Of a DNA stretch of 64,000 bases, positions 25,488 through 34,454 are shown piece after piece. The stretch lies in contig NZ_JBFMIA010000012.1 in assembly GCF_040801915.1 (NCBI RefSeq), positions 1 through 64,000 of the forward strand, written 5' to 3'. The notes below the pieces were generated by a model. It saw nothing but the letters and a program-made list of their open reading frames with translations, was not told the DNA's origin and ran no database searches. Each line of letters begins with the position of its first letter. Position 1 is the first letter of the stretch. Source of the stretch: Jeotgalibacillus marinus. Lineage in GTDB: Bacteria; Bacillota; Bacilli; Bacillales; Jeotgalibacillaceae. The position numbers and the translations under genes were made by a program.

Positions 25488-25695
25488 GTTTATCTCCTTA
25501 CATGAGTTCGTTCTTTATGGTTTGCTCGTGGCTTTTTATCCGCGTGATTATATGTTGTTATTGTTTAGATGATATACGATTTGGAGGGGGGGAGCAAGGA
25601 TAGGGGAAGGGGTTACTAGAAGATCATTCAAACAAACGTTTATTTGAGATTACAGGGACAAGCAAGAGTACGTTCGTTTGTGTGAATAAGTTCAA

Positions 25696-25733
25696 AAAGC
25701 CGATCGTTCGTTAATGATGAACCATCGGCTTTC
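25696..25733 (-). terminator. Terminator of the ArsI/CadI-like gene
   Basis: AAAGCCGAT (25696) pairs with ATCGGCTTT (25732); on the minus strand it is followed by a T-run. Confidence 0.65.
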
Positions 25734-25750
25734 CTTTCAATCGTTATTTT

Positions 25751-26140
25751 TTAACAACATGAAGTAGTATCTTCGCTATCGCCTTTCGTGAAGAAGAACT
25801 CCCACTCATTTCCTTCAGGATCCGTCACCCAAAACTTATCCTGAAGAGCATAACAACAGTTTGTATTCATTTCTTCTCTGGCGAAGAAACCAAGCTTCTC
25901 TAGTCGTTCTTTATGTTTTAATACCTCTTCAAGACTTGCTACTTGAATACCAAAGTGACCAACCTGATTACCTTTAACTTCATTTCTGACATTCAATGTA
26001 AAGTTTAATGCTAACTCCTCCGGTAGAAATTTTGCATAATCATCTTTAATTTTAACCGGTTTCTGATCAAAGACCTTAGAGTAAAATTCAATGGATGCTT
26101 GAAGATCAGTTACATTTAAACCAACGTGTGCTCTTAACAT
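25751..26140 (-). CDS. ArsI/CadI-type vicinal-oxygen-chelate metalloenzyme
   Basis: 129 residues from the ATG at 26140, chosen for the AAGGAG site nearby; a longer frame from 26197 has none. The glyoxalase/VOC fold is seen in AHVGLNVTDLQASIEFYSKV, VGHFGIQVASLEEV and DPEGNEWEFFF (metal His, His, Glu). The CC of NTNCCYALQDKFWVTDPEGN is the vicinal-cysteine loop of ArsI (C-As lyase) and CadI proteins. A Cys-Cys end follows. It likely acts on methylarsenicals or binds heavy metals. Three 16-bp operators of ArsR type lie upstream, but no arsR is in the window. Confidence 0.85.
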   Translation of the reverse strand: MLRAHVGLNVTDLQASIEFYSKVFDQKPVKIKDDYAKFLPEELALNFTLNVRNEVKGNQVGHFGIQVASLEEVLKHKERLEKLGFFAREEMNTNCCYALQDKFWVTDPEGNEWEFFFTKGDSEDTTSCC

Positions 26141-26155
26141 AAAACCACTCCTTGT

Positions 26156-26337
26156 ATCAATTTTTTTTGATGAATGAATTAAAAAAATAACAATCACCGG
26201 CTTGCGTTAATTTGTAATCTTTGTTGATCTAATAAGACCCAAGGACATTTCGTCTTATTAAATCAATTTTTCTTGATGTAAGTTTAGTATATATCGATAT
26301 TTACCATAATGCAAGCGTTAAATCAATTTTTTTTGAT
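26156..26337. promoter_or_regulatory. Three ArsR/SmtB-type operator copies
   Basis: ATCAATTTTTTTTGAT at 26156-26171, ATCAATTTTTCTTGAT at 26262-26277 and ATCAATTTTTTTTGAT at 26322-26337. Read on the minus strand they are ATCAAAAAAAATTGAT, close to the ATCAAA-N-TTTGAT-type sites bound by Bacillus ArsR proteins. The first lies 16 bases before the ArsI/CadI start. The second and third could control a divergent or lost gene, and the third touches the methyltransferase relic. Confidence 0.7.
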
Positions 26338-26344
26338 TTTTTTT

Positions 26345-26575
26345 ATTAGATAGGATGTCGTAAATGCTCAATTTATTTGGAAAGCATTCAATCAAGAAAT
26401 TCCCAGAACCACAGCACGGGTTAACGATATCATCGTAGCAGACTCCTTGATGCAATGATATCAATGGAATCATTTCCTTCATAATGGTTTGAGGGAGAGT
26501 CATTAAATTCATCCTCTTATTAAAGTTTATCCCCTTGTTCGTATGTTGTTATTGTTAAAATGATATATGATACGG
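26345..26575 (-). pseudogene. Deleted second copy of the HTH-methyltransferase gene
   Basis: On the minus strand this begins with sequence like the region upstream of the 23469-25487 gene (TATGTTGTTATTGTT). It starts a frame at 26512, then jumps to the part for MTase residues 205-240: IMKEMIPLIS, NPCCGSGNFLIECF, next to IMKEMIQTID and DPCCGSGNFLIECF of the intact gene. About 200 codons at the front and everything after codon 240 are deleted. It ends at the ArsR-type operator at 26337. No function is likely. Confidence 0.8.
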
Positions 26576-26883
26576 TGGAGGGATTGTGAGAAAAAGTTAT
26601 CAATAAGGATGACTCTGTGAATAATAGATAATGGTCATATATATATGTCTATACAAAGAGATCAAACTAAATATACGTTTTAAATCGTACTTTAATAGTT
26701 TCTTCTTAATGCATTGAAATAGTAATATATAGATATAGAACGGACGTGTTACATTACTAATGAGGTTCTCAAGATATCATTTAGGGTCCTAAGAAAGACT
26801 GGTTGGAAATGCTATGCAAACCATCAAGAGGATATTTAGCGTGGCATTAGGATATAATTTAAAAGAATAATTGAGGTGATATT
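26576..26883. other. Intergenic region before the Dnd island, no gene seen
   Basis: 308 A/T-rich bases without a credible frame. TATAAT at 26853-26858 is a possible -10 for the downstream operon, but the -35 at the expected distance is poor. This is the left border of the Dnd island. Confidence 0.4.
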
Positions 26884-28260
26884 ATGGCTCATAAAATACC
26901 AAATTTTATTAACGTTCGTGATTATCAGAAAGATGCCATCAGTTCTTGGTATAACAATAATGGTAAAGGTTTATTAGAGATGGCGACAGGCACTGGTAAG
27001 ACAATTACTGCATTATCACTTTCAGCTAACCTGACAAAAACTGTTGGGAAGCTAGCTATTATTGTTGTTACCCCTTTTACACAATTATCATTGCAATGGG
27101 TAGAAGAATGTAGAAATTTTAATCTCTTACCAATTAAAGCATTTGAAAATAAAAATAAATGGTCACCGAAGATGGAACAGTATATAGATGCTTATAATGA
27201 GAATTTGTTAGAGAATATTTGTATAGTAACTACAAATGCAACTTTTTCACAGAAGACATTTCAATCGTTATTGGCAAACCTAAAAAACCCTGCACTGCTA
27301 ATTATAGATGAGGCGCATTATTTTGGAGCGAAAAATTTAAGTAAGTCACTACCCGAGCACATAAATTTCCGATTAGCATTAACTGCAACTCCTGAAAGAT
27401 GGATGGATGAAGAGGGAAGCGAAAGGCTTCTCAATTACTTTGGTAATAAGGTAGTTTATAAATTTGGATTAGATCAAGCTATTAAAGAGGGATTTTTGAC
27501 GAGATATTATTATTACCCTCATTTGGTAGAACTTACACCTGATGAGGCGGAAAGTTATGTTGAATTAACATTGAAAATAAGAAAGCTTTCTCATCAAGCA
27601 AAAGTGGATAAAGAAAAAAAGGAGATAATGAATCGTTTAGCAATAAAAAGAGCGAGGATTATATACTCTGCGCACAATAAAATGAATGTTTTAAGGGGAA
27701 TTATAGAGAAAAATATAAATATTAAAAAATCATTGTTTTATTGTGGAGACGGTAAAGTTCAAAGTGATGTAAATATCGAAGTCAGACAGCTTGATGGTGT
27801 TATGTCCCTTTTAAGAAATGAATTTAACATTGAAGCAAAAAGATTTACCTCATCAGAACCGAATAAAACTAGAAGTAAAATCCTTACTGACTTTGAAAAA
27901 GGTGAAATTGACGCCTTGGTCGCAATTAAGTGCTTAGATGAGGGGATTGATGTTCCTTCAACACAAACAGCTTATTTGATTTCGAGTACTTCAAATCCTA
28001 AAGAGTTTATTCAAAGAAGGGGAAGGGTTCTTCGAAAACACAAGGATAAGCATCATGCAATTATCCATGATTTTATTGTATTACCACCAAACCCTTATGA
28101 CTTTTATGAAAAAGAAGATGAAATGTTTAATATTGAAAGAGCCCAACTAGGGAAAGAGTTACAAAGGTTTGCTGAGTTTTCAAATTTAGCAATAAACGGG
28201 CCAGAAGCAGATAATGTTATATGGAAAGTTAAACAGAAGTATAATTTATTAGATATGTGA
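26884..28260 (+). CDS. SF2 helicase, Dnd-system-linked restriction protein candidate
   Basis: 458 residues with all core DEAD/DEAH motifs: an N-terminal Q-like motif (RDYQKDAISSW), Walker A LEMATGTGKTI, DEAH box LLIIDEAHYFG, SAT-like LALTATPERW, and motif VI FIQRRGRVLRKH. The C-terminal half has the second RecA fold (IDALVAIKCLDEGIDVPSTQ). It matches in length and motifs my recollection of the helicase family linked to dnd loci (named there a phosphorothioation-system restriction enzyme). It has no nuclease motif that I can see. It is the first gene of a four-gene operon; next start 10 bases on. Start ATG follows TTGAGGTGAT. Confidence 0.85.
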   Translation: MAHKIPNFINVRDYQKDAISSWYNNNGKGLLEMATGTGKTITALSLSANLTKTVGKLAIIVVTPFTQLSLQWVEECRNFNLLPIKAFENKNKWSPKMEQYIDAYNENLLENICIVTTNATFSQKTFQSLLANLKNPALLIIDEAHYFGAKNLSKSLPEHINFRLALTATPERWMDEEGSERLLNYFGNKVVYKFGLDQAIKEGFLTRYYYYPHLVELTPDEAESYVELTLKIRKLSHQAKVDKEKKEIMNRLAIKRARIIYSAHNKMNVLRGIIEKNINIKKSLFYCGDGKVQSDVNIEVRQLDGVMSLLRNEFNIEAKRFTSSEPNKTRSKILTDFEKGEIDALVAIKCLDEGIDVPSTQTAYLISSTSNPKEFIQRRGRVLRKHKDKHHAIIHDFIVLPPNPYDFYEKEDEMFNIERAQLGKELQRFAEFSNLAINGPEADNVIWKVKQKYNLLDM

Positions 28261-28270
28261 GGTGAAAATA

Positions 28271-28447
28271 ATGGAGAACGTTAACACTCTAGAAGAAGTT
28301 TTAATGAGATTGGATAACAGAGAAAAGAAAATGCTGAAAAATATACTCGATTTAGAAAAAGCAGCTTTGGATAGAAATAGTCAAAAAAGAGTGCAAATAA
28401 AAAAAGAAATATATGATGTTATCAAAATGGGAGTGAAGAGTGAATGA
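28271..28447 (+). CDS. 58-residue protein of the Dnd-linked operon
   Basis: MENVNTLEEVLMRLDNREKK followed by MLKNILDLEKAALDRNS is a charged, all-helical small protein. The ATG at 28271 is six bases after GAGGTG; an in-frame GTG at 28262 is less likely. It lies between a helicase and a CxC-containing ATPase, and the stop overlaps the next start (ATGA). From memory, small proteins at this position in DNA-modification loci are a described group partnered to CxC ATPases, but I cannot verify it. Confidence 0.65.
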   Translation: MENVNTLEEVLMRLDNREKKMLKNILDLEKAALDRNSQKRVQIKKEIYDVIKMGVKSE

Positions 28448-30438
28448 TTTTTAATAAAATTGAACTTCATAATTTCCGTCAATTTTATGGAACTCAAGAA
28501 ATAATATTTTCTATAAAAGATGGTAAGCACGTGACGGTGATTCATGGTGAGAATGGATCAGGGAAGACTGCTTTATTGAATGCGTTTAACTGGTGTCTGT
28601 ATGGGAAAACGGATTTGCCAAAACCGAATGATTTAATCAATGAATTTGCATATTCTGAAATGGATAAACTAGGTAAGGTTGAGATGTATATAGAATTAGA
28701 GTTTAAGTCTCGACAAACGGAATACTTGTTAAGAAGAACATTAAAGTTTGAAGAGAAGGATAAATGGACTTTTGCGAAAGATACTACTGGAGAAGTTACC
28801 TTAAAATATTATTCTGATGATAGATACAAAGAAATAGGAAATCCTTCTATTGAATTAAATCAAATTTTACCTGAAAATATGAGAAATTATTTCTTCTTTG
28901 ATGGAGAAAGAATAGATAATTTATCAAAACAAGAAGATAGCTTGGAGATAAAAGAAGCTATAAAGACGATTATGGACTTAGAAGTATTAGAAAGAAGTAT
29001 AGAACATACAAAGTCTGTTAAGAAGCAATTTATGGATGAGTTTAAGGAAAACACCAATGACTCGACTAAACTTGTTGTAAATCAGTTAGAAAATGCTACA
29101 TCTAAATTAGACAACATGAAGGTGGAGTTAGACCAGGTTAAAAACAATATAAGTATTAGAAAATCCCAAAAGCAAGATATTGAAATCAAGCTGTCGAAAA
29201 TTGATTCTATTGCAGTGATTCAACAAGAGAGGATGGAACTTGAAAAAGAAAAAGGGAAAAGTGAGATGGAGCTAAGGGATGTAAGTAAAAAAATAACTCA
29301 AAAAATAAGTAAAGAAGGGTACCTTGCTATTACCCGTTCTCTTGTGCATAGAGTAAGTGAACGGTTAGAAGAAACAAATAACACGAGAAGTTCTCGAGTA
29401 GAAGTTCCTATTCGAGTGTTAAAAACTATCATTGAAAATGACAAATGTATTTGTGGAACATCATTGTCTGATGGACAAGATGCTTTGGCAGAAATCAAGC
29501 ATTTACTTGATCATTCATCTCCAGACAATGAGGCTACTTCTTATGCATATCTTAGTGGTGATAATAAATTAGTGGATAGCTATAGAAATCGTTTTTTCGA
29601 AGATCTAACTGATTTGAGAAAAAGAGAAGCGAATTTAATTGAACATATTGATGACACAATGAACAGAATTGAGGAAAAAAGTGCAGAAATATCTAAAAGA
29701 GACTTTGAAGACCTTAATGGATTGGAAAAAAAACGAAAAACATTTGAACTTGAAATTGAATCTTATCAAAAAGACTTAGGGTTATTAGAAAATTCAATTG
29801 AAAATTATGAGAGAGAAATTAAAGATTTGGAGAAACAACTAGCAGAGCAAAAAGAAATTGAGAGTAAAGCGGTGATATCAAAAAAACGGTATGAAACAAG
29901 TGCTAAGATTCTAGACGTAATGGAACAGATCCATATAATAAAGGAAAATGAAGTGAAAGTAGAGCTTAAGGAGAGGCTTAAGAAAGTTTATAGCTATTTT
30001 TTAAGAAAAGAGTATTCAATTGATCTAAGTAGTGATTTTACACTGATTGTGAAAAACAAAAGTCAAAAAAAAGTTGCGATGTCGCAAGGAGAACGACAAA
30101 TAACAAGCTTATCGTTTATTGGAGCAATCGTCGAAATGGCTAGAGAGAAATATAATAAAAGGTCAGGTAATGGTATTGGTGAAGGGGGAATATATCCTCT
30201 TGTAATGGATTCCCCATTTGGTGCATTGGACTCTGATCATAGAAAACGGGTTGCTCAAGGTGTACATAAATTATCCGACCAGATTATCGTCATTCTATCT
30301 ACTTCACAGTGGAAAGGTCAAGTGGAAGAATCCTTGTCTAATTACGTAGGTTCCAGTTATACCTTAGATTATCAAGCGCCTATGGTATCAGGTGATCCTT
30401 CTTTTGAATTTACAAAGATTGAGGTGTCATCAAAATGA
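28444..30438 (+). CDS. SMC/Rad50-like ATPase with CxC hook, DndD-like
   Basis: 664 residues. Walker A VIHGENGSGKTALLNAFNW begins at about residue 34, a long coiled coil (about 170-500) is broken by a Cys335-x-Cys337 hook (NDKCICGTS), the ABC signature is MSQGERQITSL and Walker B is YPLVMDSPFGALD. This is an SMC/Rad50/DndD-type ATPase. The hook distinguishes it from the two DndD-type ATPases of the island, which lack cysteines there. It overlaps both neighbours (ATGA each side), so it is tightly coupled to the helicase operon. The complex may act on DNA ends or stalled phage DNA; this is inference. Confidence 0.85.
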   Translation: MIFNKIELHNFRQFYGTQEIIFSIKDGKHVTVIHGENGSGKTALLNAFNWCLYGKTDLPKPNDLINEFAYSEMDKLGKVEMYIELEFKSRQTEYLLRRTLKFEEKDKWTFAKDTTGEVTLKYYSDDRYKEIGNPSIELNQILPENMRNYFFFDGERIDNLSKQEDSLEIKEAIKTIMDLEVLERSIEHTKSVKKQFMDEFKENTNDSTKLVVNQLENATSKLDNMKVELDQVKNNISIRKSQKQDIEIKLSKIDSIAVIQQERMELEKEKGKSEMELRDVSKKITQKISKEGYLAITRSLVHRVSERLEETNNTRSSRVEVPIRVLKTIIENDKCICGTSLSDGQDALAEIKHLLDHSSPDNEATSYAYLSGDNKLVDSYRNRFFEDLTDLRKREANLIEHIDDTMNRIEEKSAEISKRDFEDLNGLEKKRKTFELEIESYQKDLGLLENSIENYEREIKDLEKQLAEQKEIESKAVISKKRYETSAKILDVMEQIHIIKENEVKVELKERLKKVYSYFLRKEYSIDLSSDFTLIVKNKSQKKVAMSQGERQITSLSFIGAIVEMAREKYNKRSGNGIGEGGIYPLVMDSPFGALDSDHRKRVAQGVHKLSDQIIVILSTSQWKGQVEESLSNYVGSSYTLDYQAPMVSGDPSFEFTKIEVSSK

Positions 30439-30896
30439 ACAGAAGAATAAGAAGACCAACTGACCAATACAAGATTTACAAGGAAGTAACCGATAAAGAC
30501 TCCATAGGACTTTTTGAATCATACAAAGATTATTTTATGCTATCAGCAGTAGTTGGGCTTGTAGTAGGAGAGAAAAGAGAATTTACGTCTTCATTAGAGT
30601 TAATATCATGGAATGTTTTTAATTATGAAACTGATTTACCAGTTATTAATCTTATATATTACTTAGATAGGAGAGATGTAAATATATTATATGACGATAA
30701 TGAAGAAAGTTTTAATGAAAAGATAACTGTAATCGAAGAATATGCGGCAGCTGGAGCTGAAATTGTCTACCAAAAGCTCATTCAAGATCCAACTAGAGCT
30801 AGAGACGTTTTGATCTCATATTTTACGAAGTTAAATACACGTATAAAGCAAGAACAGCATAATGATGTGAACATTATTGGTGAATTTTTATCTTGA
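30435..30896 (+). CDS. Dnd-associated protein 4-like
   Basis: 153 residues. The pattern RRPTDQYKIYKEVTDKDSIG, LFESYKDYFMLSAVVGLVVG, LINLIYYLDRRDVNIL and IEEYAAAGAEIV is what I recall for phosphorothioation-associated protein 4, a helical family found beside dnd genes. No catalytic motif is visible. It is the last gene of the helicase-ATPase operon, overlapping the ATPase by four bases, and a strong hairpin terminator follows. Confidence 0.75.
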   Translation: MNRRIRRPTDQYKIYKEVTDKDSIGLFESYKDYFMLSAVVGLVVGEKREFTSSLELISWNVFNYETDLPVINLIYYLDRRDVNILYDDNEESFNEKITVIEEYAAAGAEIVYQKLIQDPTRARDVLISYFTKLNTRIKQEQHNDVNIIGEFLS

Positions 30897-30902
30897 GCTA
30901 AA

Positions 30903-30931
30903 GGAGCATTGATCAGCTCGATCAATGCTCC
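30903..30931. terminator. Bidirectional terminator between two Dnd operons
   Basis: GGAGCATTGATC pairs with GATCAATGCTCC (30903-30931) with a five-base loop. It separates the plus-strand helicase operon from the convergent dndBCDEA operon. Confidence 0.8.
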
Positions 30932-30952
30932 GTTTATATACTAGAACTTTTC

Positions 30953-32071
30953 CTAAAGTTGTTCAAAAACCTTCATTTCCTTAAGTGATTGATAAGGTGA
31001 AAGTGAAAAGCGGATTGACTCTCTTACTTCTTTTAAGGAGAAGCCCATTGCTTGTAAGACATGAGACGGTTTTGAACTACTGCATGCTGAACCGCTAGAT
31101 GCTGCAATAATTGGAGCAAGCTTTTTTAATAAAATTTCATTATTGACGCCAATAAATCTAACATTGACAACACCTGGTATTTTTTTCTTGTCGTCTGAAT
31201 TGAAGGATATATGATCATTAAACTTGTTTTTTAAAATTTGTGTTAAGCTACTTTCTAATAGTTTCATTTGCTCACTATTTTGTATTAGTCGTTCATTAGC
31301 TAACTTTGCAGCTTCCCCGAATCCTACTATATTGTGTACAGCGTACGTTCCGCTACGCATGTTGTTTTCTTGACCTCCTCCGTGTATAAGTGGGGTAAAA
31401 GGAATTGATTGTTTATATTCATCTTCTCGAATTATTGAAATTCCGATTCCCTTTGGACCAAAGACTTTATGAGCAGACGCCGATAGAAACCCAACACCAG
31501 GAATTTTTGCCCAATTAATCTCAATCTTCCCCACCGCTTGAGTAGCATCAGTATGAAATAACACATTTTTTTGTTGAGCAATAGTAGATAGAGTTGAAAT
31601 ATCATTTAGAGATCCAGTTTCATTATTTGCCCATATGATAGAGATTAAAATTGTATCATCTCGAATTGCTAATTCGAGGTCATTTGGATTAACTCTCCCA
31701 TATGAGTCTACATCTAAATAAGTGATCTCAAATCCTTTTTTCTCTAAGAAAATACAAACATCTAAGACCGAAACGTGTTCGGCCTTAGATGTAATGATGT
31801 GTTTACCCTTCTTAGCGTAATAATCAGCTACACCCTTAATGATCATGTTATTGCTCTCAGTTGAACCGCTTGTAAAAACTATTTCATTTTCAGTTGAGTT
31901 AAAGAGTTTGCAAATGTGTTCTCTAGCTTTCTTGACTGCTTGTTTTGAATCGGTAGCGAGTTTGTAATATTTTCCAGAAGGGTTTCCGTATTCATTTTCG
32001 AGATAAGTAAACATCTGTTCTCTAACTTCTGGAAGAATTGGAGTAGTTGCACTATTATCAAGGTACAGCAT
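30953..32071 (-). CDS. dndA: Cysteine desulfurase DndA (sulfur donor)
   Basis: PLP enzyme that takes sulfur from cysteine and hands it to DndC as persulfide. From the ATG at 32071 (GGAGGTG six bases before) it reads MLYLDNSATTPILPEVREQM, the NifS/IscS opening; a longer frame from 32086 is less likely. PLP-binding Lys is in LSASAHKVFGPKGIG, and the active-site Cys is in SSGSACSSSKPSHV. It is the last gene of dndBCDEA. It could instead be a housekeeping IscS, but the position argues for DndA. Confidence 0.92.
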   Translation of the reverse strand: MLYLDNSATTPILPEVREQMFTYLENEYGNPSGKYYKLATDSKQAVKKAREHICKLFNSTENEIVFTSGSTESNNMIIKGVADYYAKKGKHIITSKAEHVSVLDVCIFLEKKGFEITYLDVDSYGRVNPNDLELAIRDDTILISIIWANNETGSLNDISTLSTIAQQKNVLFHTDATQAVGKIEINWAKIPGVGFLSASAHKVFGPKGIGISIIREDEYKQSIPFTPLIHGGGQENNMRSGTYAVHNIVGFGEAAKLANERLIQNSEQMKLLESSLTQILKNKFNDHISFNSDDKKKIPGVVNVRFIGVNNEILLKKLAPIIAASSGSACSSSKPSHVLQAMGFSLKEVRESIRFSLSPYQSLKEMKVFEQL

Positions 32072-32093
32072 GCTTAACACCTCCATTACTAAC

Positions 32094-32459
32094 CTATTTT
32101 AATAAATTTGATATAAATTTATCGTAATTCCCAGAATGCTGATATTCTTGTTCCAGCAGAATGCATCCTCTTGATAAGTGTGCGTTATATAAGCCAGGAA
32201 AGTATTCTTCTTCTTCAACATGTCTTTTTGAATGTTGTCTAATAAGGGCTTTATAGAAATAGTCTTGATCACCTGTGAGGGTGTTTCGATTGAACTCAAG
32301 GCCGTCAGGATCACTACTCTTTAGTTCTGGGATAGTTGGTACCTTAAGTGATAAGGCGATAGAAAGTCTAGCTAAAATATTTGGTGTCATGCTAGTTGAT
32401 GACTGTAGTGACTTCAATGTAGTGGCAGTATTAGAGTCAGTTTTCAATCTGAAGTTCAT
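32094..32459 (-). CDS. dndE: DndE
   Basis: 121 residues. MNFRLKTDSNTATTLKSLQS then STSMTPNILARLSIALSL resembles DndE, a small ribbon-helix-like protein that forms a tetramer and binds nicked DNA. The Arg/Lys-rich loop region (IRQHSKRHVEEEEYFP) near the middle is also conserved in my recollection. It sits between dndD and dndA. A 124-residue paralogue-like protein is at 44944. Confidence 0.85.
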   Translation of the reverse strand: MNFRLKTDSNTATTLKSLQSSTSMTPNILARLSIALSLKVPTIPELKSSDPDGLEFNRNTLTGDQDYFYKALIRQHSKRHVEEEEYFPGLYNAHLSRGCILLEQEYQHSGNYDKFISNLLK

Positions 32460-32466
32460 AATTTAA

Positions 32467-34431
32467 TCACCCTTCAAAGAACCCTTTTTTAATATTAGTT
32501 CGCTTGTTTGTGACATCATAATCCAACGTATATTCCTCCGAAATATAAGGGTGCATTTCACCATGTAGTTTAGCATCGATCTCTGAGTCTGTTGATAGCA
32601 CAATTACTTGTTTCCCAAACTTAGGAATCAATGAAGTACAGACAGATCTTTTGTGTTCGTTATCTAATCTTCCTAGTAAAGTATCAAAAATAAATGGTAG
32701 TTCTCTTTTAGATGAAGTAAATACTCCCCAAATTATTGAAAGGATAAGTAACTCTTTTTCACCCGCAGAAAGATTATCTTTATTTACTGGTACGTCTTCA
32801 GTGTTCAGAATGGTGATAGTAAAATCTGTTGGATCAATTTTAATTGTATTGATAAAATCCTTTTTTCGAAATAGTCTTTTCAACATTCTTGTTGAAAAAT
32901 ACTCTACATCCTGCAATTTTCCTCGAAGCTGTATTCGTCTAAATTGTTCACTAACAGAAATTATTTTTTCTGAATGCTCGAAGGAGGAATTTTTCTTTTT
33001 AACCCCATGTAATTTCTTTGATATTTTTTCGTGTTTTTTTTCTAGGTCTGCTTGCTCGCTGTTTGCCATATCGATTTCTTTAGATAGATGATCAATTTCG
33101 AATTGGATTTCCTTGCTTGTTGTAGTCATTGATGAAATAGACGTCAACATTTCATTGAATTCACTGGTTTCATTATTATCTTGTAACTGTTTTTTGATGT
33201 TTTGTACTTCAATAAGAAGTTTTTTTTGATCTTGAATTTTTTGGTTGACACTCACAAATCTTTCCTCATTAATACTCGAGTTAAGAGAACGAACTTGTTG
33301 CGCTTCAGCATTTGAAGCGTAATGAATTAGATTAACATCATCATTTGTAGTTAGCTTTTCTTGTAACAGGTTTAACAAATTTTCGTTGTTTTTTTTATTG
33401 GACTGAATATTTGATTCAAAAAGTAATTCACTGATTGGCAAGGATTTAATTTTTTTACTTAATACTTGAGATATATGGAAATCTTCTTCGAGATCTAATT
33501 GTTTGACTGAATTTCGAAGTAAGGAAATCGACATAAAGAAAGGTAATTCTTTAGCGATGAAATTTTTTATGTCGTCGTTTAAGTTTTTTCTAGCTGCTTC
33601 AATTCTTGATATTTCATTGTATAATTTTTCACGTTCTTCATAAACAATTCCTCCATGGAGGGAGAAGTTTTTTTGTGTGTTTTCAATTTCACTTTGTAAG
33701 TCTAAAAGATTTGTTGAAAGTTTTTCTTTTTTAGTTGAAAGGGTAGATATTCTTTCATTTACGTCTCTAAGCTGATCGGATATTTGAGATTCTTCTTCAA
33801 ACAATTCTTTTGTCTGTTTGTTATCGATGGATTGAGAAGAATAAATTTTCAAGTCATTTTCAAGGTTTGTAAAGAGATCAAGGTTAAATATTTTAGATGA
33901 GAGTTCTCTGAGATATTCTGACATCTTATCATTTGAAATGATTTTTGAAATTTCTTCACCATCGAATAAACACAGTTCTAGCAATGAAGGTGGAAAGTTA
34001 TTTCTTAAAGATGTGAAAAAGCGATCTTTATCAGCTTCATTTAAATGCTTTCCGTCTCTTATTACATAGACTTCTTCTTTTATTTTTTCATTTTCAATAC
34101 TCCAATCGCGATATATAGAACATTCAAAGCGTTTGAAGTTTTCAACTATGGAAAAATCTATTCTAACTCTAAAGTGATTTTCACCATTTTTAATTGCGGC
34201 ATTATTAAATAGAGAGGAAACTTTTTTAAAGTATTCTCTAGTTTCTGTTCTGTATCCATATGTCAAGGGACCATAGAGAGCTAACCTAACCGCAGACAAA
34301 AAAGTTGTTTTACCAGCGCCATTCTTACCGCCAATAAGTATAGTATTGGCATCCTTTTTGGTAGGGAAGTTTATGGTATTGAGATTTTTATAGGGTCCTA
34401 AATTGACTAAAGTAATTTTTTTAAATATCAC
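32467..34431 (-). CDS. dndD: DndD, SMC-like ATPase of phosphorothioation
   Basis: 654 residues. Walker A ILIGGKNGAGKTTFLSAVRL is near residue 30-50, followed by long coiled coils, signature NLSAGEKELLILSII and Walker B LPFIFDTLLGRLDNEH. The ends fit DndD: MIFKKITLVNLGPYKNL and a final GFFEG. DndD supplies ATP-driven DNA remodelling during sulfur insertion. The start is a GTG at 34431 with a GAAAGGAAAA site. No zinc hook is visible. It lies 23 bases after dndC and a few bases before dndE. Confidence 0.93.
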   Translation of the reverse strand: MIFKKITLVNLGPYKNLNTINFPTKKDANTILIGGKNGAGKTTFLSAVRLALYGPLTYGYRTETREYFKKVSSLFNNAAIKNGENHFRVRIDFSIVENFKRFECSIYRDWSIENEKIKEEVYVIRDGKHLNEADKDRFFTSLRNNFPPSLLELCLFDGEEISKIISNDKMSEYLRELSSKIFNLDLFTNLENDLKIYSSQSIDNKQTKELFEEESQISDQLRDVNERISTLSTKKEKLSTNLLDLQSEIENTQKNFSLHGGIVYEEREKLYNEISRIEAARKNLNDDIKNFIAKELPFFMSISLLRNSVKQLDLEEDFHISQVLSKKIKSLPISELLFESNIQSNKKNNENLLNLLQEKLTTNDDVNLIHYASNAEAQQVRSLNSSINEERFVSVNQKIQDQKKLLIEVQNIKKQLQDNNETSEFNEMLTSISSMTTTSKEIQFEIDHLSKEIDMANSEQADLEKKHEKISKKLHGVKKKNSSFEHSEKIISVSEQFRRIQLRGKLQDVEYFSTRMLKRLFRKKDFINTIKIDPTDFTITILNTEDVPVNKDNLSAGEKELLILSIIWGVFTSSKRELPFIFDTLLGRLDNEHKRSVCTSLIPKFGKQVIVLSTDSEIDAKLHGEMHPYISEEYTLDYDVTNKRTNIKKGFFEG

Positions 34432-34454
34432 AGTGGGTTTTCCTTTCAGTTCAA

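Noticed and set aside
30953..32086. Considered housekeeping IscS/NifS rather than DndA
   Set aside because: It lies in the same operon and order as DndA after DndE, so the Dnd role is preferred; sequence alone does not separate the two.
32651..33091. 146-residue plus-strand frame in dndD
   Set aside because: Cys/Ser/Phe-rich antisense of a coiled-coil gene, no start signal.
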